Of a stretch of 58,681 bases of DNA, positions 49,683-58,331 are shown piece by piece. Within the stretch, counting starts at the first letter, position 1; every line of letters starts with the position of its first letter. Both the position numbers and the translations under genes were made by a program. The stretch is taken from the NCBI GenBank assembly GCA_003150485.1, contig QALX01000009.1, forward strand, positions 192,560-251,240, written 5' to 3'. This DNA is from Clostridiales bacterium. Lineage in GTDB: Bacteria; Bacillota; Clostridia; Oscillospirales; Oscillospiraceae. Under the pieces are notes generated by a model. It worked only from the letters and a program-made list of their open reading frames with translations. It was not told the origin of the DNA and searched no databases.

Positions 49683-52600
49683 ATGGCAAACACCACTCCA
49701 AGCTGGCGCCCCATGGACGGCCAGCTGCCCATCACCGGCGCGGGCCTGCCCCTGACGGCGGCCTTCTGCCCCGCCCCGGCGGGGATGCTGGGCATCCGGC
49801 TCCTGTCCGGCGGCTCCTTTCCCGGCGGGCAGCTGGTGCTGATCGCCAACTCCAAATCCCAGACCGACCACTGGTACCAGGACGGAACCGTGACAGACGG
49901 GGTGTTCCAGGTGCCCATGGCGGGCTTTGAGGCGGTGGCCGCCCGCTGCGCCGACACGGACTGGACCCTGGCCCTGGGCCAGGTGAGCGGCGGCGGCGTC
50001 ACCCTCCGGCGGCTCCAGCGCAGGGGCCTGCAAAAGCGTCTGGAAAACCGCAACCTCTACTTTCACGATGACCGGGACCTGACCGCTCCGCCCCCCTGCC
50101 GTTTTCCCCGGGACGGCCAGCTCTTTGAGGTTTTCCCCTGCCAGCTGGGCCGGGACGGGGCTCTGCTCCTCCAGGCGGCCCCGGTGGAGCGCCGGTACCA
50201 GAAGACCGTGGCCTGCCGCCTCAGCGGCCTCACCTGTGAGGGGCCCCGGCTCCACCTGTCCGCCCGCTGTCCCAAGACCGTTTCCCAGCCCATCGGTTTC
50301 TCCATCCAGGCCGCTGGCCCCGATGAAGCCCCCTCCGCCGTCTTCGTCCCGGCGGAGCCGGAGGGCAGCTTCTCCGAGACCCACACCGTCTCCGGCGTCC
50401 TGGATCTGGCGGCGCTGGCCCCTCAGGACGGGTTCTGGCAGCTGACCTGCGTTCTGGGCCGGGAGGACGGCGCCGCGCTCCACGCGCCCCTGTATCTCAC
50501 CGACCGGCAGGCAGCCCTCACCCTCTCCGAAGCCCTGGAGGGCCGTCCCGCCTGGGAGCAGGACGGCCTAGGCTGTTATCTCTCCATCGACCTCCAGCAC
50601 CGGCCCCTCCTCTGCTGGGCCCGGAGCCAGCCCGGCGGAACCACTTTCCCACCGGAGGCCAACGTGGCCACCCTGGCGGACTTCCTGCCCCTGGCCAGCT
50701 GGACGGAGGAGAGCGTCCCCACCTGCTCCGCCCGCCACGCAGGCGGCGGCGGCTGGCAGTGGCAGCTCCGGCTCCCCTCCCGGGACTTCTCCCAGGCCGA
50801 CGAGCTGGCCCTGCTGCTGGTCCACGACAAGGACAACTCCCAGCTGATCTGCCCCCTTTCGTCTATGGCAGACAGCGGCGGCGGCTGCACCCTCTCCGCC
50901 GACCTCTCCCCTTTGCAGGAGACGGTAGAGACCTGCCGCCGGGTGAACTGGCAGGCGATTTTGCTGGCCCGACAGGGCCGGACCTTTTACGCCCTGCCCC
51001 TGGCGGACCCGGGCCGCACCCCCCAGCGCAACAAGCGCCAGCAGACCACCTTCAACTGGGCCGGCGGCAACTACGACGCCCCCATCGGCGCCATGCCCCT
51101 GCTGGGCCACACGGTGGAGCTGACCCCCTACTGCACCTTCAAGGGGGAGTGGCGGCTGATGCTGGCGGACCAGAGCCTCCGCTGCTACCCCCATTTTGAC
51201 TGCCGGGCAGTCAGCGCCGGGCTCCGGTTCGGCTCCCTCCATTTAAAGGTACTCTGTCCCCCGGTGGAGGGGGGCCAGTGGGTGGGCGTGGTGCTGACCC
51301 ACCGGTACCAGCTGGAGGCGGACCGGGCAGAGCACTACTTCCCTCTGAAGTCTCTGCGCCGGAAGGGGGACAATTATCTGCTCACCGCCTGCGTGAAGCT
51401 GAAACAGTTCGCCTTCTCCCCCCTGTACTGGGACATCCGGGTGGTATTTGAACGGGACGGGGTCCAATACTGGAACTCGGTGAAGGCCCCCTTCCGCTCC
51501 CAGCGCCACTACTGGCGGGAAATCGGCTGGAAGGTGGGCATAAAAGGGCTGTTCTTCGGCGAAAGCACCCGGCTGGACCGGGACAACCAGCTCTTCCTCT
51601 ACCGGACGGCGGGGAACCGCTTCGCCCTGGTCTGCCAGGAGTACTCCCCCTACACCGGCTTCCGGTTCCGGCTCAAGGAACGCTTTGCCATGGTGCTGTA
51701 TTACCTGTTCCGGAAGCCGCTGCTGAAAAAGAGCATCTGTCTGACCTATGAGAAATACTGCTGTATGGCCCAGGACAACGGCTTCTACTTCTTCCAGCAC
51801 TGCATGGACCACAACATGGAGTCGGTGATGAACCGGGAGATCTACTTTGTCATCGACAAAAAGCAGCCCGACTATCAAAACCTGCTGCCCTACAAAGACC
51901 ACGTGATCCAGTTCATGAGCCTGAAGCACATGGTCTACATTCTGGCGGCCCGGCTGCTGATCTCCAGCGACTCCAAGGCCCACTCCTATGCCTGGCGGGC
52001 CAAGGAGAGCGTGATCCTCCCCCTGGTGGCTAAGAATAAACGGCTGGTGTTTCTCCAGCACGGGGTAATCGCCCTGAAGCGGGTCGAGTTTTACCGCTCC
52101 GGCACCAACAGCGTCAGCCTCTTCGTCACCTCCAACGATCAGGAGCGCGACATCATCATCAACGAGCTGGGGTATCTGCCCGAAGAGGTGATCGTCACCG
52201 GCCTGGCCCGTTGGGACGTGCTGAGGGACTGCTCGGACCGCCAGCCCAACACCCACATTCTGGTGATGCCCACCTGGCGCAACTGGCTGGAGGAGGTGTC
52301 CGACGAGACCTTCGTGGCCAGCGACTACTATCGCAACTACATGGCCCTGCTCAACTCGGACCGGCTGGCGGCCTACCTGGAGCAGTACGACGTGTATCTG
52401 GACTTCTACATCCACCCCAAGTTCCGGGAGTACATCAAGAACTTCTCCATCTCCGGAGACCGGGTGCGGCTGATTCCCTTTGGCTCCCAGCCGTTGAACC
52501 AGCTGATGATGGAGTGCAAGCTCCTGGTCACCGACTACTCCAGCGTCTGCTGGGACGTGTACTACCAGGGCAAGCCGGTGCTGTTCTACCAGTTCGATGT

Positions 52601-52826
52601 GGAGCAGTACAACGAGACCCAGGGGGCCTACATCGACCTGGAAAAGGACCTCTTCGGCGACCGGGCCACCACCCCGGACGAGCTGTTCGCCCTGCTGGAG
52701 GAGGCCGCGGAAAACGGCTTCCAGCTCAAGCCCAGGTACGCCGCCATGCGGGAGAGCATGTACAAGTACCTGGACCACAACAACAGCCAGCGCACCTGCC
52801 AGGAGATCATGAAACGGAACTGGTGA
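49683..52826 (+). CDS. Very large CDP-glycerol glycerophosphotransferase (TagB/TagF-like)
   Basis: A 1047-residue protein. The C-terminal about 380 residues match the TagB/TagF transferase domain: FLQHGVIALKRV near residue 793 with the catalytic-type His, VMPTWRNWL near 862, and LLVTDYSSVCWDVYY near 950. Such enzymes transfer glycerol- or ribitol-phosphate to wall teichoic acid or related polymers at the inner membrane face. The N-terminal about 620 residues look like several beta-sandwich repeats (Trp, Gly, Leu and Arg rich) without signal peptide or membrane helix; I cannot name them. ATG 49683 has AAGGAG upstream; earlier in-frame codons lie before the promoter. No other teichoic genes are near. 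Confidence 0.85.
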   Translation: MANTTPSWRPMDGQLPITGAGLPLTAAFCPAPAGMLGIRLLSGGSFPGGQLVLIANSKSQTDHWYQDGTVTDGVFQVPMAGFEAVAARCADTDWTLALGQVSGGGVTLRRLQRRGLQKRLENRNLYFHDDRDLTAPPPCRFPRDGQLFEVFPCQLGRDGALLLQAAPVERRYQKTVACRLSGLTCEGPRLHLSARCPKTVSQPIGFSIQAAGPDEAPSAVFVPAEPEGSFSETHTVSGVLDLAALAPQDGFWQLTCVLGREDGAALHAPLYLTDRQAALTLSEALEGRPAWEQDGLGCYLSIDLQHRPLLCWARSQPGGTTFPPEANVATLADFLPLASWTEESVPTCSARHAGGGGWQWQLRLPSRDFSQADELALLLVHDKDNSQLICPLSSMADSGGGCTLSADLSPLQETVETCRRVNWQAILLARQGRTFYALPLADPGRTPQRNKRQQTTFNWAGGNYDAPIGAMPLLGHTVELTPYCTFKGEWRLMLADQSLRCYPHFDCRAVSAGLRFGSLHLKVLCPPVEGGQWVGVVLTHRYQLEADRAEHYFPLKSLRRKGDNYLLTACVKLKQFAFSPLYWDIRVVFERDGVQYWNSVKAPFRSQRHYWREIGWKVGIKGLFFGESTRLDRDNQLFLYRTAGNRFALVCQEYSPYTGFRFRLKERFAMVLYYLFRKPLLKKSICLTYEKYCCMAQDNGFYFFQHCMDHNMESVMNREIYFVIDKKQPDYQNLLPYKDHVIQFMSLKHMVYILAARLLISSDSKAHSYAWRAKESVILPLVAKNKRLVFLQHGVIALKRVEFYRSGTNSVSLFVTSNDQERDIIINELGYLPEEVIVTGLARWDVLRDCSDRQPNTHILVMPTWRNWLEEVSDETFVASDYYRNYMALLNSDRLAAYLEQYDVYLDFYIHPKFREYIKNFSISGDRVRLIPFGSQPLNQLMMECKLLVTDYSSVCWDVYYQGKPVLFYQFDVEQYNETQGAYIDLEKDLFGDRATTPDELFALLEEAAENGFQLKPRYAAMRESMYKYLDHNNSQRTCQEIMKRNW

Positions 52827-52905
52827 GGCCCAAAGGGCTCCGCCCTCTGGACTCCCGCCGGGGGCTCTGCCCCTGGACCCCGGCAAGGGCGCTGCCCTTG
52901 CATCC

Positions 52906-54040
52906 CGCCCCTTTTTTGAAAAAAAGGGGACAAAAAACTTTTTTCGCTCACGCCCATTCAACGAACGTGAGTGAAACGCCGATTATCATCGGCGTATCGA
53001 GTTTAGAAAGAAGAAAGTTTTCGGTCAAGCCTTTTACAAAAGGCTTGTGGGTTCCAAGGGCAAAGCCCTTGGGCGCACCCCGCAGGGTGCGAAACTCCTG
53101 ATGATAAGAAAAGCGCAGGAGGGTAGACCAAACTCTGTTTGGTCGTAGGGAACCCCCGCAAGGGGTTCCCTGGCGGTTACGCATATGCGTTTCTGATACG
53201 TTCCCTGTGCCCGTTAAGACGGGCACAGCCTACGCTACAAACGTGCCCCCGGCACGTTTGCTTAACGCTGCGGGGCGCCGCCCTTGCATCCCGCCAGCCT
53301 TTTGCACTCTGTGTAAGTTCGACTGGCCAAATCAGAGATTTGGAGTCTCACTTAAAAAAGCTGGACCCAAACTTTTTTCGCTCACGCCCATTCAACGGAG
53401 CGTGGGAGTGCGCCGATATTCATCGGCGCAGGGAAAATAGAGATACAAAAAACGGGGCCCTTTCCATCAGAAAAAGGCTCCGTTTTTGGTGAATTTATTT
53501 CCAGCAAGATTGCCTGGCGGGACGGGAACGTTCGTCCCGCCAGGACTTTGCCGGAAACATAAACAGCGGTGTTGAGCGTGAAACTCAACACCGCCTGATT
53601 TATATCAAGGCGTAACACATTTCCCCATCATAACCCTTAAAGAGAGAGAGAACCTTCGAAGCGTCGTATAAATAGAGACTTGCAAAGATTCAAAAAGGAG
53701 GGTATAATGAGTGATACGGTGCAGTCAAAGACTGTTGTGTTGAGTGCTCTGTTCACTCAGCATAGGGATACGGCGGGCTCCACCCCGCTGTATCCTGCCG
53801 CTTATTTATGTTTCCACTTTTATTTTACTTCATAGTCACTGGAAAATCAAGCCTGTTTTTTTATTTTGAGAAATATGATCGCAAAAGCGCAGGAGGGTAG
53901 ACCAAACGAAGTTTGGTCGTAGGGAACCCCCGCAAGGGGTTCCCTGACGGTTACGCACGTGGGTTCCCGATACGTTCCCTGTGCCCGTTAAGACGGGCAT
54001 AGCCTACGCTACAAACGTGCCGGTGGCACGGTGAAGGGTC
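52906..54040. repeat. Long modular intergenic repeat, copy 2 (inverted)
   Basis: About 1.1 kb without a conventional gene. Positions about 52925-53882 are the reverse complement of about 28385-29340, with small differences. The core beginning CGCTCACGCCC occurs on the plus strand at 52945 and 53379. The block at about 53114-53275 (GCGCAGGAGGGTAGACC…) returns in shortened form at about 53888-54030. Many hairpins are kept, some with changed loops, for example GCGCCGAT-ATCGGCGC near 53415. The first 110 bp match the start of copy 1 in the same orientation, so the units are mosaic. Confidence 0.8.
53707..53835 (+). ncRNA. Candidate structured small RNA (or 42-codon ORF), copy 2
   Basis: The promoter TTGCAA (53680-53685), 17 bp, TATAAT (53703-53708) predicts a transcript starting near 53715. 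Two hairpins follow: TGAGTG/CACTCA (53741-53759, loop ctctgtt) and a 12-bp stem at 53766-53795 (loop ctccac). In copy 1 the stems are identical while the loops read ccgtgtt and ccctat. The overlapping 42-codon frame (ATG 53707 to TAG 53835) keeps length but changes Leu to Val, Ser-Thr to Pro-Ile and Phe to Leu. RNA is the better explanation. Confidence 0.5.
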
Positions 54041-54064
54041 GCACCCCATTCCATCCATCCATTT

Positions 54065-54100
54065 CGGCGTTGTGAGGGGCCCACAGCGCCGGATTTTTTT
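54065..54100 (+). terminator. Terminator-like hairpin after the repeat region
   Basis: CGGCG and GTG arms pair with CAC and CGCCG around a GGGGCC centre, followed by GA and seven T. Confidence 0.7.
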
Positions 54101-54182
54101 GCTATCCGCTGGCTTAGTCCGGTTTATGACTCTTTTGTTGTACTATAATAAGGGCATCAAAAGAGAACAGGAGGCCATTGCC

Positions 54183-54317
54183 ATGCTGGATGTGGAACTG
54201 AGATATGTGAGAGGACACGTGGAAGTTTATTCCCCGGAGGGCAGGTTTCTGTTCTCCGCAGACACCACCGGAGAGGCGTTGGAGGAACTGCGGGAGGACG
54301 AAGCCCTCTCCGCATAA
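54183..54317 (+). CDS. 44-residue acidic protein, unknown function
   Basis: A 44-residue protein (MLDVELRYVRGHVEVYSPEG, then an acidic helix ending LREDEALSA). AGGAGG lies 8 nt before ATG 54183, and a TATAAT box (54143-54148) is 35 bp upstream. The predicted form is a beta hairpin plus a helix. The good ribosome site, own promoter-like box and downstream hairpin support a real gene. No family recognised. Confidence 0.55.
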   Translation: MLDVELRYVRGHVEVYSPEGRFLFSADTTGEALEELREDEALSA

Positions 54318-54337
54318 CCAGTACATAATAATGTAGT

Positions 54338-54374
54338 GGGAGCGGGAACCCCAAACACCAGGGTCCCCGCTCCC
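54338..54374 (+). terminator. Hairpin after the 44-residue protein gene
   Basis: GGGAGCGGGAACCC pairs with GGGTCCCCGCTCCC (one mismatch). No T-run follows, so the terminator function is uncertain. Confidence 0.45.
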
Positions 54375-54440
54375 CTTCGCGGAACGCACAAAGCCTCGCA
54401 GGAGCCTGCGCGCCCTCGCGGAAAGCCTGCTTTCCGCGAA

Positions 54441-55280
54441 TTATTTTAGATAGCTCATGGGGTCCACTGCCTTGCCGTCCTGTTCCACGGCGAAGTGGAG
54501 CCAGGCGGTGTCGTGCTGTTCCCCGGCGGCGGTCTCGCCCACTTTGCCGATGGCCTGGCCCGCCTTCACCTTGTCGCCGGATGTGACGGACAGGTCCTCG
54601 GCCAGATTGCCGTAGACGGTGTTCAGACCCTCAGCGGTCTGGATGGTGACGGTTTTCCCCAGCATCACATCGTCCTTCACGGAGATCACCGTGCCATCCA
54701 TGGCGGCGGCCACCGGGTCCCCCACCTTGGCGGCGATGTCAATGCCGCTGTGGGTGCGCCAGTCCCCCATGGCCTGGTTGTAGGTGAGTTCCTCCACCGA
54801 GAACGCCTCCGCCACCTCGCCCTCTACAGGCCAGGACCAGCGGGCAGCCGTGCCGCTGGTGGTCACGGCAGGGCCGTCCTTGGACTGGCCCGCTGTGGGC
54901 TCGGTCTCCTCGGTTTTGGTCTCGGTGGCTTTGGCGGAGGGCTCGGCTTCCAGATCCTGATCGCCCTCGGCCTTGGCTGTGGGAGATTCCTCGGTTTTTG
55001 CGGTCTGTTCCGCAGTCTGTCCGGTGGTCTCCGCCTTGTTCTTGGCCTCGCCGTCCTCGTCGTCCACGGTGATCTCTACGTCATCCTGCCGGGCTGCATC
55101 CGCCGGCACCTCCGCCTGGGCGGAGACCGCCTGGGTGGGCAGTTCCCCGGACAGGGATACCATCCGGTACAGGTAATAGCCTGAGCCGCCGATGGCCGCC
55201 ACACACAGGAAGAGGACGATGTAGAACCCCTTTCCCTCCAGAAAGTCGCCGATTTTATTCCAGATTGTCCGCTTTTTCAA
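54441..55280 (-). CDS. M23 (LytM) family protein, SpoIIQ-like
   Basis: A 279-residue protein: short basic cytosolic start, one transmembrane helix (about residues 15-40), a Glu/Thr/Lys-rich linker of about 90 residues, then a LytM domain. The first metal motif HSGID (H-x3-D) is present, but the usual HxH near the end reads WLHF, so one zinc ligand is missing. The layout (single helix, acidic linker, DWRTHSGIDIAAK, degenerate site) resembles SpoIIQ, which spans the space between forespore and mother cell in sporulation. TTG 55280 is chosen because GGAGG lies 8 nt upstream. Confidence 0.72.
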   Translation of the reverse strand: MKKRTIWNKIGDFLEGKGFYIVLFLCVAAIGGSGYYLYRMVSLSGELPTQAVSAQAEVPADAARQDDVEITVDDEDGEAKNKAETTGQTAEQTAKTEESPTAKAEGDQDLEAEPSAKATETKTEETEPTAGQSKDGPAVTTSGTAARWSWPVEGEVAEAFSVEELTYNQAMGDWRTHSGIDIAAKVGDPVAAAMDGTVISVKDDVMLGKTVTIQTAEGLNTVYGNLAEDLSVTSGDKVKAGQAIGKVGETAAGEQHDTAWLHFAVEQDGKAVDPMSYLK

Positions 55281-55449
55281 AGGCAACACCTCCATGCCGC
55301 TATTGTGGCCGGATTTTCCAGCGGATATACCTGGGGTGAAATTTTTCTCCCGCCCCCGTTTCCCTAGCAACCGCCTGTCCCCCTCCTTATACTGAACGTG
55401 GAAGAAAATCGCCGTATTGGAACGGAATCTACGATAAGGAGGCAATGTC

Positions 55450-58113
55450 ATGCGCCAATGGCACACCCTGCCCACGGGGCAGGTTTTAAAAGAGCTTTCC
55501 GCCGACCCGGTTCAGGGCCTCTCCCACCCGGAGGCCGCCCAGCGGCTCCAGCGGCACGGGGTCAACCGGCTGGACCCGCCCCGGGCCCGCTCCCCGCTGC
55601 TGCGCTTTCTGGATCAGATGAAGGACCCGATGATCCTGGTGCTGCTGGGGGCGGCGGTGCTCTCCCTGGTCTCCAGCCGGGGGGCGGACTGGGTGGACAG
55701 CCTGATTATCCTGGTGATCGTGGCGGTAAACGCCTGCATCTCCATCTCCCAGGAGTCCAACGCAGAGCGGGCCCTGGCGGCCCTGCGGCAGATGAGCGCC
55801 CCCAAGGCCCGGGTCATCCGCAACCATCAGCTGACCCAGCTGGACACCGCCCTGCTGGTGCCTGGGGATGTGATCCGGCTGGAGGCCGGGGACCAGGTCC
55901 CCGCCGACGCCCGGCTGCTGGACTCGGTGGGGCTCAAGGCGGACGAGTCCGCCCTCACCGGCGAGTCCGTCCCGGTGCCCAAGGCCGCCGGGGACCCGCT
56001 GCCCGAGGAGACCCCCCTGGGGGACCGGAGCAATATGGTGATCGCCGCCTCGGTGATCACCGCCGGACGGGCTACCGCCGTGGTCACCGCCACCGGCATG
56101 GACACCGAGATGGGCAAGATCGCCTCCCTGCTCCTGGGCCAGAAGGACGTGGACACGCCCCTCCAGCGGAAGATGGTGGAGATCTCCAAAAAACTCTCCT
56201 TCCTCTGCCTGGGGGTGTGCGCGGTGATGTTCGGCGTGGGGCTGCTCCAGGGCAAAAATCTGCTGTCCATGCTGCTGATCGCGGTCTCCCTGGCGGTGGC
56301 CGCCATCCCCGAGGGGCTCCCGGCCATCGTCACCATCGTCCTGGCCCTGGGGGTCCAGCGGATGGCGGGCCGCCACGCCATCGTGAAAAAGCTGCCGGCG
56401 GTGGAGACCCTGGGCTGTGCCAGCGTCATTTGCAGCGACAAGACCGGCACCCTGACCCGGAACCAGATGACGGTCACCGACCTGTGGACCCCCACCGAGA
56501 AGGGCCGGGAGCTGGCCCTGGTCATCGGGGCCCTGTGCTCAGACGCAGTGCTGGCCCGGGACGGCAGCTGCACCGGCGACCCCACTGAGACCGCCATCGT
56601 CCTGTCCGCCAGAGAACAGGGCTTTGACAAGAACCAGCTGGAGTCCGAGTTCCCCCGGATGGCGGAGCTCCCCTTCGACTCCACCCGCAAGCGGATGACC
56701 ACCGTCCACCCCCGGCCCGGCGGCGGCTACCGGGTCCTGGTAAAAGGGGCGGCGGACGTGCTGCTGGCCCGGTGTACCAGCATCCTGCGCCAGGGGGTCC
56801 AGCCCCTCACCGCCGCCGCCCGGCAGCAAGTGGAAAACGCCAACGGCCAGATGGCCGGACGGGCCCTGCGAGTCCTGGGCCTGGCCTACAAGGAACTGCC
56901 CGCCCTGCCCCGGGTGGGGGACTTTGACACCCTGGAACACAATCTGACCTTTGTGGGGCTGGTGGGGATGATCGACCCGCCCCGGCCCGAGGTGCGTGGG
57001 GCGGTGGAGGCCTGCCACCGGGCCGGCATCCGCCCGGTGATGATCACCGGGGACCACAAGGCCACCGCCGTGGCCATCGCCCGGGAGCTGGGCATCTGGC
57101 AGCCGGGGGACGTGGCCCTCACCGGCGCCGACCTGGACTTCCTGCCCGAGGAGCTGCTGGAGGAGCAGATTGCCCAGTGCGCCGTCTTCGCCCGGGTGTC
57201 CCCGGCCCATAAGCTGCGCATCGTCAACGCCCTCCGGGAGACCGGCCAGGTGGTGGCCATGACCGGGGACGGGGTCAACGATGCTCCGGCCCTGAAGGCG
57301 GCGGACATCGGCTGCGCCATGGGCAAGGCGGGCACCGACGTGGCCAAGGGGGCCGCAGACATGATCCTCACCGACGACAACTTCTCCAGTATCGTGGCGG
57401 CGGTGGAGCAGGGCCGGGGCATCTACGCCAACATCCGCAAGTCCATCCACTACTTACTCTCCTGCAACATCGGGGAGATCTTCACCATTTTCATCGCCAC
57501 CGTCCTGGACTTCCATCAGATGCCCCTGATCCCCGTCCAGCTGCTGTGGCTGAACCTGGTCACCGACTCCCTGCCCGCCCTGGCCCTGGGGGTGGAGCCG
57601 GTGGAGGAGGACGTGATGGAGCAGCCTCCCCGGCGGGGGGATGAATCCCTGTTCTCCGGGGACTTCGCCTTCCAGCTGGCCTGGCAGGGGGTGCTGGTGG
57701 GGTTTGTCACCCTAGCGGCCTACTTTCTGGGGGAGTACATCCTCTCGGACCCCGGGGAGACCTACCAGGCCGCCAACACCATGGCCTTCTCCACCCTGAC
57801 CCTGTGCCAGCTCTTCCACGCCTTTGACGTGCGCAGCGACAGCCGCTCCATCTTCGAGATCGGCCTCTTCTCCAACCAGGCCATGAACCGGGCCTTCCTG
57901 CTGGGCTTCCTGCTCCAGGCGGCGGTGGTGCTGCTGCCGCCCCTGCGGACGGTGTTTTCGGTGGTACCTCTGAACCCCCTGGAGTGGCTCACCGTGCTGG
58001 CGCTGTCCCTGCTGCCCACCGGGGTGTGCGAGGCGGTGAAGCGCCGGGCTAAGAGCCGCCGGGAGCAGGGCCGCCGCCTGGTCCGGCACCAGCCCCGGCG
58101 CTTCGCTCCGTGA
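55450..58113 (+). CDS. Calcium-type cation-translocating P-type ATPase
   Basis: An 887-residue P2-type pump. The N-terminal cation-ATPase domain is followed by SALTGESVPV in the actuator domain, PEGLPAIVTIVLALGVQR in helix 4, the phosphorylation site CSDKTGTLTRNQM (Asp near residue 330), KGAADVLL in the nucleotide domain and MTGDGVNDAPALKAADIG in the hinge. The C-terminal helices carry NLVTDSLPALALG, typical of SERCA/LMCA1-like calcium pumps. It probably exports Ca2+. AAGGAGG precedes the start. The gene is divergent from the SpoIIQ-like gene. Confidence 0.94.
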   Translation: MRQWHTLPTGQVLKELSADPVQGLSHPEAAQRLQRHGVNRLDPPRARSPLLRFLDQMKDPMILVLLGAAVLSLVSSRGADWVDSLIILVIVAVNACISISQESNAERALAALRQMSAPKARVIRNHQLTQLDTALLVPGDVIRLEAGDQVPADARLLDSVGLKADESALTGESVPVPKAAGDPLPEETPLGDRSNMVIAASVITAGRATAVVTATGMDTEMGKIASLLLGQKDVDTPLQRKMVEISKKLSFLCLGVCAVMFGVGLLQGKNLLSMLLIAVSLAVAAIPEGLPAIVTIVLALGVQRMAGRHAIVKKLPAVETLGCASVICSDKTGTLTRNQMTVTDLWTPTEKGRELALVIGALCSDAVLARDGSCTGDPTETAIVLSAREQGFDKNQLESEFPRMAELPFDSTRKRMTTVHPRPGGGYRVLVKGAADVLLARCTSILRQGVQPLTAAARQQVENANGQMAGRALRVLGLAYKELPALPRVGDFDTLEHNLTFVGLVGMIDPPRPEVRGAVEACHRAGIRPVMITGDHKATAVAIARELGIWQPGDVALTGADLDFLPEELLEEQIAQCAVFARVSPAHKLRIVNALRETGQVVAMTGDGVNDAPALKAADIGCAMGKAGTDVAKGAADMILTDDNFSSIVAAVEQGRGIYANIRKSIHYLLSCNIGEIFTIFIATVLDFHQMPLIPVQLLWLNLVTDSLPALALGVEPVEEDVMEQPPRRGDESLFSGDFAFQLAWQGVLVGFVTLAAYFLGEYILSDPGETYQAANTMAFSTLTLCQLFHAFDVRSDSRSIFEIGLFSNQAMNRAFLLGFLLQAAVVLLPPLRTVFSVVPLNPLEWLTVLALSLLPTGVCEAVKRRAKSRREQGRRLVRHQPRRFAP

Positions 58114-58252
58114 GTCCCTGGAGCGGCTACTTTTGTCCCCGCATCCGGGACGGATTTTCCCACCCTTTCCCCCAAAAAAGACCGGACTGCCCCTTTTTTC
58201 GCCAGAAAACCATACATTCCCAAATTTTAATGGTTTTTTTCTGCTTTCAGTC

Positions 58253-58281
58253 TTGCAAAACGGAAAGGACCTTGCTAAAAT
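58253..58281 (+). promoter_or_regulatory. Promoter of the pyrophosphatase gene
   Basis: TTGCAA (58253-58258), 17-bp spacer, TAAAAT (58276-58281). Confidence 0.72.
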
Positions 58282-58331
58282 GTAGGTTGCTAATGTGAAA
58301 AGCGAATTTATAACAAAGGAGTTGTTCTATC

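Noticed and set aside
51243..52961. A 572-codon minus-strand frame opposite the TagF-like gene
   Set aside because: Antisense to conserved TagF motifs and without a ribosome site.
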